A stretch of 64,000 bases of DNA from Paragonimus westermani (taxonomy: Eukaryota; Platyhelminthes; Trematoda; Plagiorchiida; Troglotrematidae): contig QNGE01002653.1 in the NCBI GenBank assembly GCA_008508345.1, forward strand, positions 15,926 to 79,925. The letters run 5' to 3'. A program made the translations under genes and the position numbers. Below are positions 21,243 to 32,012 of this stretch, piece after piece. The notes beneath the pieces are model-generated. The model was not told the DNA's origin. It searched no databases and saw nothing but the letters and a program-made list of their open reading frames with translations. Position 1 is the stretch's first letter. Every line of letters begins with the position of its first letter.

Positions 21243-23758
21243 GTAGGTCAGCTATCTCCATCCTCGCACTCTTGATTGTTTCACTATTGTCCAACCACAC
21301 GTTGTCACCGTCCTCGTTAACCGGTACTTTTTTTAAAATACAAAAGTGGTTGCTTCATCAGAGAGAAATGAAATTTCGGTCCCTGACATTTATGTGCCAG
21401 CGTAGATTCTCAACAAGGACAGTCTAGATACGTCGAAGTATGAAGACAGCAATATTTCACTTATTGCTTCTTCAAGAATGTGATGTTTTTAATCATCCAT
21501 AATTGACATCTCAGCAGTATCACGTGCGTGACTTTAGCTAACTAAGTAATTGTATTTTTGTGCGGTCAACTTGTAACTATTCGGTAATTCAGCCTACTGG
21601 TAACATCCCACGCCTGGGACAGTGTTTTTTATGGTTTAGTAGCATGAACTCTGAAGAACACTGGGTGAGAGAGTATTTCTGTAGCAATTGCAGTATTGTC
21701 ACATGAAAAGTAAATTAGGTGCGCGATGACGAAAGTTACGTTGACATATAACACGTGATTTAAATAAATGCCAATTTGTCTTAAAATAGGATGAATCGGA
21801 CTGTAGTCAGTGAGTACTACCAGAGAGAAATTCGTTCGCATATTGATCGCAAGCGTTTGGTTGTTCAATATACATAAATATTAAGTTTACCATTCAGTAC
21901 GACTACCTGTAAAAAGCAGTACACTGATCCGGATGAGAGTTTTCAATCTTCTGAAAGATCTACAACATAATGGGTGAACGGTATGACATACAAAAATCTT
22001 ACCATCAACTTCTAAGACGTTAACGAATTTATGTCGTTTGGTACATTACGCGAACGTACATAAAGTGTACACTTACTCCACTTCACGTCAAAGGTAAAAA
22101 AGCCAACTGACCTGCAGTGAGCCGGTAACCCCCGAACCACGGAAAAAGCACGTCCTGATGTTTATCGGCCTGTGATGTTAACTGGTGACTCACGCAGAGC
22201 TATACTTAAATTAAGTTCGAAGAAAACAATCGGATAATTTATTTACTTTTGTCATGTTTTTTTCTCATCTAGTTTAATTAGTGCACATCATTAAAATCTG
22301 GACGAAGTCATTCATGCAAACACTTCGAGCCAATTCCCAAGATCGACCGATCAGTTATTTAGAGTTATCTAATTGTATTCCACAGGAGCCAGTCACCAGT
22401 GGAATGACAGTTATTCACAAACGACCTAACAAATGACTAATCTTTGGCCGTCGATCCTGTGACACTCGGTGTTTCTTGCGCTGTTCTGCGCTGTCTGTTG
22501 CGAACCCCGACAATTCGGATAGTTCGTTTGTGTTTAGCATAATAAATGAAAAACCGACCACGATTAAAGCTCCGTGTGCATGGAAGACTACAACTACACT
22601 TCATTTGCAGTCCGCCACGAAAGTGCGGATTTATGCTTTTGGATCGATCAGACACGATTAGTTAATGTAGGTGACTGGCACATCAATCAGTGGTAATGTG
22701 GAGTCGTTTAGGCTACGCGGATCGATACTCATCACCTACGGTTCATAGTTGTTCTGTTTTTCTCTTTCTCCCAGTATGCTGAACTTTCGGGCTGAGCATT
22801 ATTATAAACTGTCCCATTTCTACTGATTTCTCCCCGCTTTCTAAAGTCAAAATGTTAATGTTCAATATACTTCGTAATGTTTGCCTTCGTAAAAGGTCAT
22901 TGGGCTGAGTCGGAGAAACTACGTCTACTTCTAAGTGGTCTTCCTTCGAATGCAATTGATGAAAGATACGCTTCCCATTTCTCCCGAGAACCTCAATATG
23001 AAGCTTCAGCTTGCACCAGACAAGGGAATCGTGTATAGTTGAGCTTGGAATACACCATTCTTAGCTCTACGCAGGCTTAAACTTACACACAGTGACATTT
23101 ATAAGAGCGTTTTTTTTACAACCGTCAAACTGAGAGCTCTGACACGTGGTCAGCTCAGAGTAGAATGAGAACACATGGCTGCGATGGTACACAGCTTTCT
23201 TGAACACGAGTATGACACAGATGAGACGTAGATAAGACGAGCAGTTGTGTGGGCTGCACGATTGGAGCGCTCAAGGATGGGGTGAGAGAGTGAGGGACAA
23301 ACGCGTGTGCGAGTAGATGGGTGGCGTGCGGACAATAATAGGCGTGGATGCCACACTCCTGTGTCGACGATCATTGGCGTACTGATGCATACACGATTTA
23401 CATATACTCCAGTCCTTGTGGGTAACAAACCTTCGAGTTTATATTACGTTGGGTGCGTTTTATTGACTCTTGTATAAATTGAAAAAACTGTCATTTATGT
23501 GGACTTCGGTTGAAAACGAGGCACAACTGTTCTAGGCAAGTTTCGATCTAAGGCACGAAGCACAGCTGGTAGAACAAGTGAGTGTAGGATACAGCGAAAA
23601 GCAAAAACTGTATGAAGCAACAACATAGAGGAATGAGAGTAAAGTCCGTTTCTGTCAGTTTTGAATTTTTTCCATCCATCAGCTCCTCTGGTATCCTGTT
23701 TGGTTTCACTACATGTCATTGTATTCTCAATTTAGTTTTGATACGCTCATTTCTCCAG
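21243..23758 (+). other. SMIM15: SMIM15-like gene intron
   Basis: A phase-0 intron of 2516 bases, from gtaggt to an acceptor ending ctccag at 23758. It has short frames on both strands and no recognised element. The block 23140-23420 is more GC-balanced and rich in short CpG-containing words, and could be an unrecognised repeat. Confidence 0.65.
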
Positions 23759-23956
23759 TTTGCTCTCTACGTGGCCAAAGATCCATGGGGTTTCTTCGCT
23801 ACAGTGGTGATGCTGGTTACCCCGCTCCTACTGATCAGTGCATATTGTGCCTATCGGCTGGCTCAAGAGATCAAACGCCAGGAGAGTGGACAGAAGTTGA
23901 AGGCTAAGCGTAGTGCTGCCATTGCCAAATCCCGGAAGCAGGCCAAAATTGACTAA
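23759..23956 (+). CDS. SMIM15: SMIM15-like small membrane protein, last coding exon
   Basis: This exon opens FALYVAKDPWGFF and continues through one hydrophobic span, ATVVMLVTPLLLISAYCAY. A charged tail follows: RLAQEIKRQESGQ, a lysine/arginine-rich part, then IAKSRKQAKID and TAA. This follows SMIM15 closely: A-K-D-P-[YW]-G-F, one membrane helix containing T-P-L, then a basic coiled tail with I-A-K-[AS]. The full product would be 103 residues, against 74 in human, the difference lying mainly in the N-terminal extension. The protein likely crosses an internal membrane once with its basic tail in the cytosol; that is inference from the layout. No AATAAA is seen in the next 300 bases. Confidence 0.88.
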   Translation, partial: FALYVAKDPWGFFATVVMLVTPLLLISAYCAYRLAQEIKRQESGQKLKAKRSAAIAKSRKQAKID

Positions 23957-24249
23957 CTTTTCTGTTCGTTGTAAGTTTGGCTATTTCCCACTTTACCTAT
24001 CGCACTCCTCTTTCTTGTCGCTTGATCATTCTGAACCAAAATTGAGTATGCTGTCTCATTGATACCGTCTCTGCTTACATACCTTCATTACTCTGGTGGC
24101 CTTTTCATTTACCCTTCTTTTTTGCAAGTACCTCCTTACTACTTGTGTCCTGCTCGCTATCTCTACGCCCGGTAACGACTAGGCGTTCTGTCGGGGTTTC
24201 AGGCACTCTTTCTGTGAGCTATCAGTAGAGATGACAACGAAACTGCTAA

Positions 24250-24471
24250 ATGATTACGAACCATGATTGCATCAATAGCTCAGTTGAAAGAGGTTTTGAA
24301 GTGCTACATTCTAGACCAAGTGTCGCTTATCTATACAACCATCGATCCCCACGTTTAGCTGTGCTCGCCGGATGGGATCAACAAGTGAGTGACGAGGAAC
24401 TTCGGAGACTGGTTTTTGGCAGTAGGTTTGCGAACGCACGTACATCCCTTTCCGTGCTTCCAGCACAGTGA
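24250..24471 (+). pseudogene. RTE-like LINE 3' region fragment
   Basis: The frame holds YNHRSPRLAVLAGWDQ (from about 24334) running into QVSDEELRRLVFG, ending near 24420. This matches the C-terminal block of RTE-like polyproteins, F-D-H-R-C-L-R followed by W-x-x-x-V-S-N-x-E-V-R-R-R-V-x-G, which also appears in decayed form elsewhere in the window. Nothing before or after it aligns clearly. It is a small isolated piece just downstream of the SMIM15-like gene and should not be taken as one of its exons. Confidence 0.55.
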
Positions 24472-24496
24472 TTTAAGGCACGTGGCGTTTATTTGA

Positions 24497-25435
24497 TGTT
24501 TCTGCAGGGAGAACGTGAGTACAAGCCTTGGCTCATGATCAGTTACCCACTCGTCCATCATTTAATCGAAAGTGCACACAGCATTGATCTGCTCTGTCGC
24601 TTCATGACAGTGCTACGCAATCAATGGTCATATCCGTTTAAACTGTTGGAAACTACGTATTGTGCTTTCAAACCCAGTTTATGTATTAGAAGACTGCTTT
24701 TTATAACATTGTGGTTGCCCTCTGGCTTTGCTCGACTTCAGTCTGATCTTTGAGCACTTCAATTTCTGTCAAACTGTCAGTTGCGTGACTATCTTCAGCT
24801 CGCATGTAATCAGTTAGGTTTCACGGTGACAAAAAGTTGGCTTGATTTTTTATCCGATTCTTTTACTCTGTAGCTTCGTCGCAAGGTCTGTCACTGATAT
24901 CATTCTGATTTTTTCTCGTTTAGGTTTCGAATTACTCCCTGCCGCATTTGTCAGTGATCAATCTCGTCGCGGCCTTTTGACTCGAGCCATTTTTGATACT
25001 CCTCATGATCTAACAAAATTTGTTCAGGAAAGCCTGCTTCTTCCCATTTCTTTTCACCAGCAACAACCCGTGCCTGTTGGTCTTGAGCTACTTGTGACTG
25101 TACAATTAATTGTTGCTCTACATTTTTTCTATCATTCTCGTTTGTTGTTCAAATGGATTTTTCCAAATCAACGTTGACTGTTGACTTTGAATTAGGATTA
25201 AAAACAGATCCGACAACTAAGCTTTTTATTTTCAGTCTTTTTTAACAGTTGGACATTTGTCCCTTGCTGAGGTCATCTTACGTAACACCGAATCTGGTAC
25301 AGGTTGTTCTGTTTTAGTGTCACAGCATAGGGTCAATTTCACGTGGTTATACAGGCAACCTGGTTCCAAGTTATGCAAACCGATCAAGTTGCTGGGCTTG
25401 AGTGATCGCCTCTGTAGCTGAAGGTAAATGAATCG
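24497..25435 (+). other. Possible exons of an unidentified + strand gene
   Basis: Three + strand open blocks look more protein-like than their surroundings. GEREYKPWLMISYPLVHH and on (24509-24630) follows a possible acceptor tttctgcag. FELLPAAFVSDQSRRGL and on (about 24926-25110) follows ttctcgtttag. TVGHLSLAEVILRNTESG to LYRQPGSKLCKPIK and LGLSDRLCS with TGA (about 25239-25432) follows tttattttcag. I do not recognise a family, and I could not prove that the phases join. A 148-codon minus-strand frame (25232-25678) overlaps the last block, so one of the two is a shadow. An unrecognised retroelement is an equal alternative. Confidence 0.3.
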
Positions 25436-27599
25436 GTTTCTGCGATTTTCGGATGCGTTCCGGTCATGTTGATTGCTGAAGATATAGACAATCATCGTCG
25501 GGTTTCCCAGAGTGATTCGCTCCACGTAGACGGCTGTGGAAGTCATATTCCGGCGAAATACTTTACGTGATTGCCCGTACGCTGTTCTCTGTAGCGAGTG
25601 CGTAACACCGCCATTCTTTGGATATTTTTCCGGTTGTTTCCATTCTGACTTATGACTCTCACGGTGTTCCTTGACCATATGCTCTAACTCTATACTGACT
25701 CCTTTACGATCCTACTTAATACCTCTCAACTGCTGCCCTCTCTGTGTGGTCACTGTCACAGTGTTAAAAAATAATGGATTGTCCGGTATTCACGGTATTT
25801 TACGAGTATTTTGCCCTATATTCCAGACTGAACTGTATGTTGTGCATTTAGGGATATGAACTGTCCTTTCTTCATGCTAGTGACAGGTTCACGACTACCG
25901 AATGCACTGTTTTATATCGTGAATTCTATCCTCTGGTTATCTTCCGCAAGTGGTTTAACGCTTCACACATCCAGTAGTCATTTAATATTAGTTTAGGCAA
26001 ATCGTTCTATTCCGTAATCACACTATACCTCTGCACTCTTGGTGATCGTTTGGAGTTGGCGGTAGGATGTAAACGGATTTCACAGTATGTCTTCCGGGTA
26101 CTGATAGTTAACAACTTGAGCACAAAAGACAACACCTGTGGCACTAAGTAACCTCAGTCCTAAATCACTGCTCGGTAGTTGGGGACTTGGTTATTTTCCA
26201 TTTGAGCGTCACACACTAAAGAGTACTAATGAATGCGAAAGCTGCACTCAGACATGTGTTCACCAAATTGAGGTTAACCATATTCTCCCGACTACTCATC
26301 AGTAATCCAAAATACTACTCAGCGGGTTTAATGAAAGCGGACATTGTGACCTGACTGAGAAGTCCTTATCGCATGGTTATCGATTGGAATTAGCAGATAG
26401 TAAGTGTGAACCGATCGTTACTGAGAAAAGTACTTGGTTGCTTCATGAAAAGTTGGTCGGATTTCTAGTCCCGGCCACTGTAACCCTAAGCATTACTGAC
26501 GAGCTACAACAAGATAGGAACTCGAGTCTAGGACCTTTCGAAAGAAGCTGGCTAAAAAGTGAGAGGTATGGTCAAACGTGAGTGATCTTCAACTTGAACT
26601 CTCGTCTTTATTGGTTCCCGTTGGCTGTGCAATGAGCAAGAAGCAGTAGTAAAGTAAAAAATTTCCGTCGGTCTCGAAGTGCCAATTTTTCCACTGTTTC
26701 GGTCACCTCTGCTTGTCACTTGTTCTTAACTCGCGATACACTTGAGCAACTCTTCTTGCGCAGGTGGTCATCGTATCTGATGTTTCTGCTTTCGCGTGGT
26801 GATTTGGCTCGTGCACTGAATCTATTCGGTGACTGTGCTGACTAGGACCTTGGTCGTTCCACGTACAACCATATCAGGCAGGCCAAAAGGAACCAGTTAC
26901 ACTCATAGGGATGTATACCGCATTGCATACTGCGCAGAAGTGCCTAACTGGTAAGGCACGATCCTATGCACATACAACACAACCATTTTCATAGTTGAGG
27001 CACCACTGTCTTCTGACTAAAGAAAAGAGGAGGGTTAGAAAAAGAATCCTTGAGCAAAAGAGTACTCCGGTCGCTCACCGGTTGACGGTGATCACCGATG
27101 TTTTATCCAGCATGTTCGAAAATTTGGTAACATTCAAAAGCGTAGTGTGGTTTCGAATACATCCACTGCGTGGAACACTAATGTGAATCATATATCCACC
27201 GCTTATTCGCCGCTCACTCGGATTAGACAAGCCCCTCACTGTCGAATGAACCAGATTGTCTTTGGATCCGGCTGGACCTCATCTGTTTCTTTGCAGGTCG
27301 CATTTTTGAGTCAGAGGCTCGAAGTGAGCCCCTTAGGTAAACCCCCTTCCACGGCACAGACAATCGAGAAGTGTCAGATTATCGCTACCCTTGCAGGCCA
27401 GTTCATTTATTTTGAACTTCCTCCTCTTCTGCTAAATGCCCTCTCTTCAAGCTTAACCAACCGTTCTTCGACAAATAGGTCCGCAAGCTGCTCTAATGAG
27501 CATCCTCTCGAGTCCCCAACTCGATGGATGCTGTCTCCAAACGCCTATACAGTCCTAGCATCGTCATTTACTTGAATTCTCTCTTAGGTTCGTTTCTTC
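25436..27599. other. Stretch without recognised gene
   Basis: Frames at 25671-25859, 26384-26581 and 27147-27575 (142 codons) show no family motif. The 27147-27575 stretch is rich in serine, proline and leucine and could be the 5' leader or first frame of the LINE that starts just after, but I cannot demonstrate it. Confidence 0.35.
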
Positions 27600-29213
27600 C
27601 TCATGGTTTCCAGTGACGATGAAGCCGAATCTTGCGGTAGGGCCGTAGTGGGGATTGCACTGAACTATAAGACAGAGCACAGCCTACTCGATTGGGTCCC
27701 ATAAATGGTCTTTTGTGTGCCGTTAGACTTAACACTAATCAATGTCTACATACACGGACCAGAATAGTTCTATTTGTCATACCTACGTTTGGTTCAGCAG
27801 ACAGTAGTTTGAAGGTTGTTATGAACGCCTACAATGTCCTCTGATCTTCTGGGACAAACTGATCATTCGGGCCTCGTTGTTGTTGCCGGTGACATGAACG
27901 CCTAGCTCGGTTGTCCTACTCCCGAGGAGCAGTGACTGGGTAGTATGTTCGGCGTCTATGCGCGGTGCACTGGTAATAGTGATCGGTTATCCCTATTGTG
28001 TGCGTCTCACGGATTCTATGTTACGAGTAACGCATTCCAGCAAAAACGACAGCAGTGCGCCATGTGGAGACCACTTTGTGCTGCTTAGCCATGGACGCGA
28101 GTTGATCATTCAGCTATCAGTGTCGTCACTGCCAATGATTTTCGTTCATTTTGGAGTAACTGTCCTGACTCAGATTGTTGCTGTGTTCTTGTCCACTGTT
28201 TTACCGCCTGCTCAGAGTTCGTCTGCTCATAAACATAGAGTACTCGATTGGAAGTTTAGTGACGGGAGTGCGCGAAACGTCTGTTAGCGCTGACAACTAG
28301 AATTTTCGGACCACAGTAGTGGAGTGACTCGTACGAGCACTAGACAAAAATCACAACAGCTATACGAACCGTTTATGAAGTGGTCTATACCACAGAACTG
28401 CAGATACGAGTGGATTTATGTTGATTCAACAGAGCTTATGAACAAACGTCGATTGACCCCCTTGGCTCCGAATACGACAAAGACCACCGTGAAGTGGTAC
28501 GTAAGCTTACAGGGAGTTTGCAGGGAGCTTGAGGTGTACTTCTGTGNNNNNNNNNNNNNNNNNNNNNNNNNNNNNNNNNNNNNNNNNNNNNNNNNNNNNN
28601 NNNNNNNNNNNNNNNNNNNNNNNNNNNNNNNNNNNNNNNNNNNNNNNNNNNNNNNNNNNNNNNNNNNNNNNNNNNNNNNNNNNNNNNNNNNNNNNNNNNN
28701 NNNNNNNNNNNNNNNNNNNNNNNNNNNNNNNNNNNNNNNNNNNNNNNNNNNNNNNNNNNNNNNNNNNNNNNNNNNNNNNNNNNNNNNNNNNNNNNNNNNN
28801 NNNNNNNNNNNNNNNNNNNNNNNNNNNNNNNNNNNNNNNNNNNNNNNNNNNNNNNNNNNNNNNNNNNNNNNNNNNNNNNNNNNNNNNNNNNNNNNNNNNN
28901 NNNNNNNNNNNNNNNNNNNNNNNNNNNNNNNNNNNNNNNNNNNNNNNNNNNNNNNNNNNNNNNNNNNNNNNNNNNNNNNNNNNNNNNNNNNNNNNNNNNN
29001 NNNNNNNNNNNNNNNNNNNNNNNNNNNNNNNNNNNNNNNNNNNNNNNNNNNNNNNNNNNNNNNNNNNNNNNNNNNNNNNNNNNNNNNNNNNNNNNNNNNN
29101 NNNNNNNNNNNNGTGATCACTCAAACCGTTGGTTAGAGACGCTATCCGAGATGGCGGTGTGTCGCAGTCAATGGCGTACCTGTATCCATACCATTTCTAG
29201 TTCTTCCGTTTAG
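27600..29213 (+). pseudogene. RTE-like LINE, endonuclease and C-terminal end flanking an assembly gap
   Basis: Before the gap the endonuclease is readable: AVVGIALNYKTEHSLLDWV (near 27650-27700), then VVVAGDMNA (about 27876-27902), broken by TAG at 27903-27905. NSDRLSLLCASHGFYV, CAMWRPL and a damaged W-T-x-x-D-H block follow. Near 28437-28546 is the linker-type run NKRRLTPLA. After the gap, WLETLSEMAVCRSQWRTCI (short reading, from about 29133) ends at TAG 29211-29213, which is the typical C-terminal end of these polyproteins. The whole reverse transcriptase is missing or hidden in the 566 Ns. In-frame stops show the copy is not active. Confidence 0.78.
28547..29112. other. Assembly gap (566 N)
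   Basis: The run of Ns is 566 bases long. It lies exactly where the reverse transcriptase of the surrounding LINE should be. Open frames crossing it are artefacts. Confidence 0.99.
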
Positions 29214-29283
29214 TCTTCTTCAATCTTTTTGTCCTTCGTAGTACTCTTTCCTTCTAGGATATTCCACGTCACTGTTGAGGTGA

Positions 29284-31065
29284 GCGGCGGCCCGGGCCAC
29301 GGTACCTTTTGGTCAGGCTCATGGCTGTTTTGATGATGATGATGATGACTTCTGTGTACGACTCAAAAGGATGGGAAAATCATTTTTTGGCAGCAGGGTG
29401 CTGTTTCCCCGGATTCGCGGTTGCAATAACTATCGGCAAGGTGTCAATGACATGGCGTGTCTCGAATTTACAGCCAGTCGCATCGAATTGGCGGGTGGTT
29501 TAAGTAATGAGGAGCAGTTCAACTGACCTGAATCAACTTACTCACTTGTGGATAAGGGAGATTTTGTGGTTAGTTATGACACTCCAGATAACCCTCTGTC
29601 GAACCAGGGTGAGGCTTAGCATTTTCAAACTTGACAAAGTCCTGGTCACTTTCTTCTTTTTCTTATCACTTCAACGGTTATGGTTGTTTTTCGAGCTAGT
29701 CACACTTTGTTCTGTATGACAGACAGAAGAGCTGCCTCGTGAATGGTGCTTATCAACAATCATCCGCGTCTTCAGAAACTGTGCTAGTACATCATGTGAC
29801 AACCAGAGAAATGTGAGCCTTGTGTTTGTCGCATTTAAGCCGCTCAACGAGTCTGACAGTGCAGCAGCATCTGAATCGCGTAGAGATACAACTAAGGGAA
29901 TACGCAGGTTTCTGTCGTGGTTGCGTGTGCGCTGATCATTTGACAACAGACACTGGAGCGTCGGCACTCCCTTTCACAGCCAACGGTCCTGAAGGTTGCT
30001 TTTGCTTCGGTCAACTGACACGCTCTCTGAGGTTGTCTTTGTCTCAGAGGAGTCCTGATTAACTATATCGCTTTACTGAAGTCGTCACATGTCTGCCCTT
30101 AAGGCAGAATGCGCATTTTTGAGTAATTATCCCGGACATTTTCCTTTCCAAATGGCGTTCCGCAAGTGTCTTATCTTCTCTTTCCTCACTGGAAGGTACA
30201 CTTGGATGCTTTGAGAACCTGGGAGTGGGGCCATTGCCAGGTAATGAGCTGGCTGATACTGGGCACGCGGACGACATTGATCTATTTAGTTTTTCTCCAG
30301 AGGACCTATGGACCATGCTGAACCGACGAAATGTTGTGAATGGTCTGCATGGTATGCAATTTACGCCTTCAGAGAGTGAAGTGTTGGTACAGGGTTGTAT
30401 TGGCATTGGTCCTGTCTATTATTGCAAGCAGACCACTGGAGAAAGTCGAATACTTCATCCACCTGGTAATCTCATATCATCCACATGTAATATTGCTGAT
30501 GTGGTGTCCACGAGGATGGCGAAGACAATTAGTGCATTTGCTGATCTTCGTCACTTGTAGAGTCTCAAAGACGCCCACTTGTCGATCAAAGACACGGTTT
30601 ATTATGGGTGTGTGCGCTCAGTTTTGTTCGGTGAATGAGAAGCCTTTTACTTTCATACAGAAGATGCATCTTAACTTGTCTCCACCGGTTAATATGTTTC
30701 AAACAGGCTGACTGTAAAGATCGCAACAGTTCGTTGCGGGTTATTTGGGGAATGTGCAAGTTCGCGGCCGATAAACACGGTAGTGGAAATGCAGTCGGTT
30801 GGTTTGGTCCTGTGCTCCGTATGACGATGGAGCGTCTACCGCACCGTTCATTATACAGTGCGACTGGTGATGAGTGGAAGAAAGCTCAAGGCTGTCAAGC
30901 GATGTGGCCACGGTTGTAAAAGTCGACCGTCTAGCCGAGCAAGGTTAATATATGCCGTTTACCTGGTTGGGACATTCGTGACCATCAATGTCGCTGGTTG
31001 CGAACACCCTCTGATGTGGCAATGTCCCAATTAGTGGCTAGTCTCTACCCACAGGGTCGTTGGCT
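29284..31065 (+). pseudogene. RTE-like LINE, linker through reverse transcriptase to C-terminal end
   Basis: Starting 70 bases after the previous LINE ends, an open frame without ATG (29284-29526) covers the linker between endonuclease and reverse transcriptase and ends NEEQFN with a stop where the family has E-Q-F-N-W-P. PESTYSLVD follows directly. The finger region EELPREWCLSTIIRVFRN starts at 29726. The catalytic tetrad block appears as TGHADDIDLFSFSPEDL, with ADD at 30267-30275. Later come WFGPVLRMTMERLPHRSLY (about 30798-30855), CRLPGWDIRDHQCRWL and LRTPSDVA near 30951-31020. Several frame changes and stops show a dead copy, but the catalytic aspartates of the HADD motif are kept. The 3' part after 31065 is pyrimidine-rich. 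Confidence 0.82.
29332..29348 (+). repeat. GAT microsatellite within LINE linker
   Basis: Five to six GAT units give a run of aspartates (FDDDDDDF) in the LINE linker frame. Probably slippage in this copy. Confidence 0.8.
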
Positions 31066-31440
31066 GTTATTGTTGCTCCGTTGTTCTTCGTTTTTCTCCC
31101 TTCCGCTCACATTTGTACTTATTTTTACACTGCTACTCTGTAAGTCACTGTCAAGACCAACGGAAGCTCGATCCATGATATCTGAAAAATGTTATTACGT
31201 CTGATTGGTCGTTTAAGTTACACCGACTTGCCCGAGTGGCCGACATTGTTTGTAGTATTCCATGAATCCTTGGTTGGCTTCGTTTATCTAATCCACTCAT
31301 TTTACACTTGTGGACATTTGGAAATTTGATCACCGGTTCATGTCCCAGTCAACCTTTTTTCAAAAAGTGCATTATCCCACAGTGTCCTTACTACAGGTTA
31401 TCAGTGGTGTGTATCATTGCCACAGTCGGGCTTTGAAATT
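31066..31440. other. LINE 3' flank, no gene
   Basis: A pyrimidine-rich start (31080-31140) fits the 3' untranslated part of the LINE just before. The rest has no feature I can name. Confidence 0.35.
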
Positions 31441-31659
31441 TAGTCTTGGTTTGTAGGGCATGCGCACTGAACCACGTCATCGATCTCACATTGTGTAGCG
31501 AGAAGGCGTCCAACAAAGCACAATCTTTATTGTCCAAATCGCCAGTCACATGCAACGCGCGCTCTCTCGTTTATGAGTCGCAATTCCAACCCGCAGCACC
31601 CCCCGGTTTTCGTTCACACGTCGTGTGCACTTCTAACCGGTTTACGTGCGTGACCGGTG

Positions 31660-32012
31660 CCTTCTATCGGAGGGTTTTTCGCTTGCCATTCCTCGTCTGT
31701 TTGTCCGATTCCGTTGCGCGATGGCTCGTCCGGCTGCTCGTGCTGTCCGCCATCCACCCAGTGTTGGCCTTGACCGTATTCCAACATCGTGTCGAGATGT
31801 TCCTCTGAATGTTGGAAAAACCACGCCTCCGATCTGGCCGTCTGTCGTATTTCGCCTGCCCTGCCTCGCCCGTTGGTCCGATCTAGTCGAGCGATGACTC
31901 ATCCGGTCGCGCACGTTGTCCTTGATCCGATCGCGGCAGGTTTTCGAACGTACCTCCCCCCCACGTTGAGGTATTCGGCCGAGCGTTCGAAAACTCGCAC
32001 CCCCGACCTAGC
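31660..32012 (+). repeat. CpG-rich tandem repeat, two units of about 173 bp
   Basis: Two diverged units are in direct order. TTGTCCGAT at 31700 and TTGGTCCGAT at 31873, and GCGATGGCTC at 31719 and GCGATGACTC at 31891, are spaced 172-173 bases apart. Matching blocks continue on both sides: TTTTTCGCTTGCC against GTATTTCGCCTGCC, and the half with GTTGGAAAAACCACGCCTCC against GTTCGAAAACTCGCACCCCC. Identity looks like roughly 60-65% by eye. The stretch from about 31440 has many more CpG than its neighbours. A partial third unit may lie upstream near 31590-31660. Confidence 0.6.

Noticed and set aside
25232..25678. 148-codon minus-strand frame
   Set aside because: It is basic and low in structure, with no motif. 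The + strand reading of its right-coordinate-low part ends in a plausible stop after an acceptor, so this looks like a shadow, though I cannot exclude it.
27147..27575. 142-codon + frame
   Set aside because: No recognisable domain; serine/proline-rich; lies just before a LINE and may be its leader.
28324..29136. Open frames crossing the N run
   Set aside because: They exist only because Ns do not create stops.
30059..30406. 115-codon minus-strand frame
   Set aside because: It is the antisense of the LINE reverse transcriptase, whose motifs are on the plus strand.
31642..31914. 90-codon arginine-rich minus-strand frame and overlapping + frames
   Set aside because: They fall in the CpG-rich repeat, where several frames are open because of composition.
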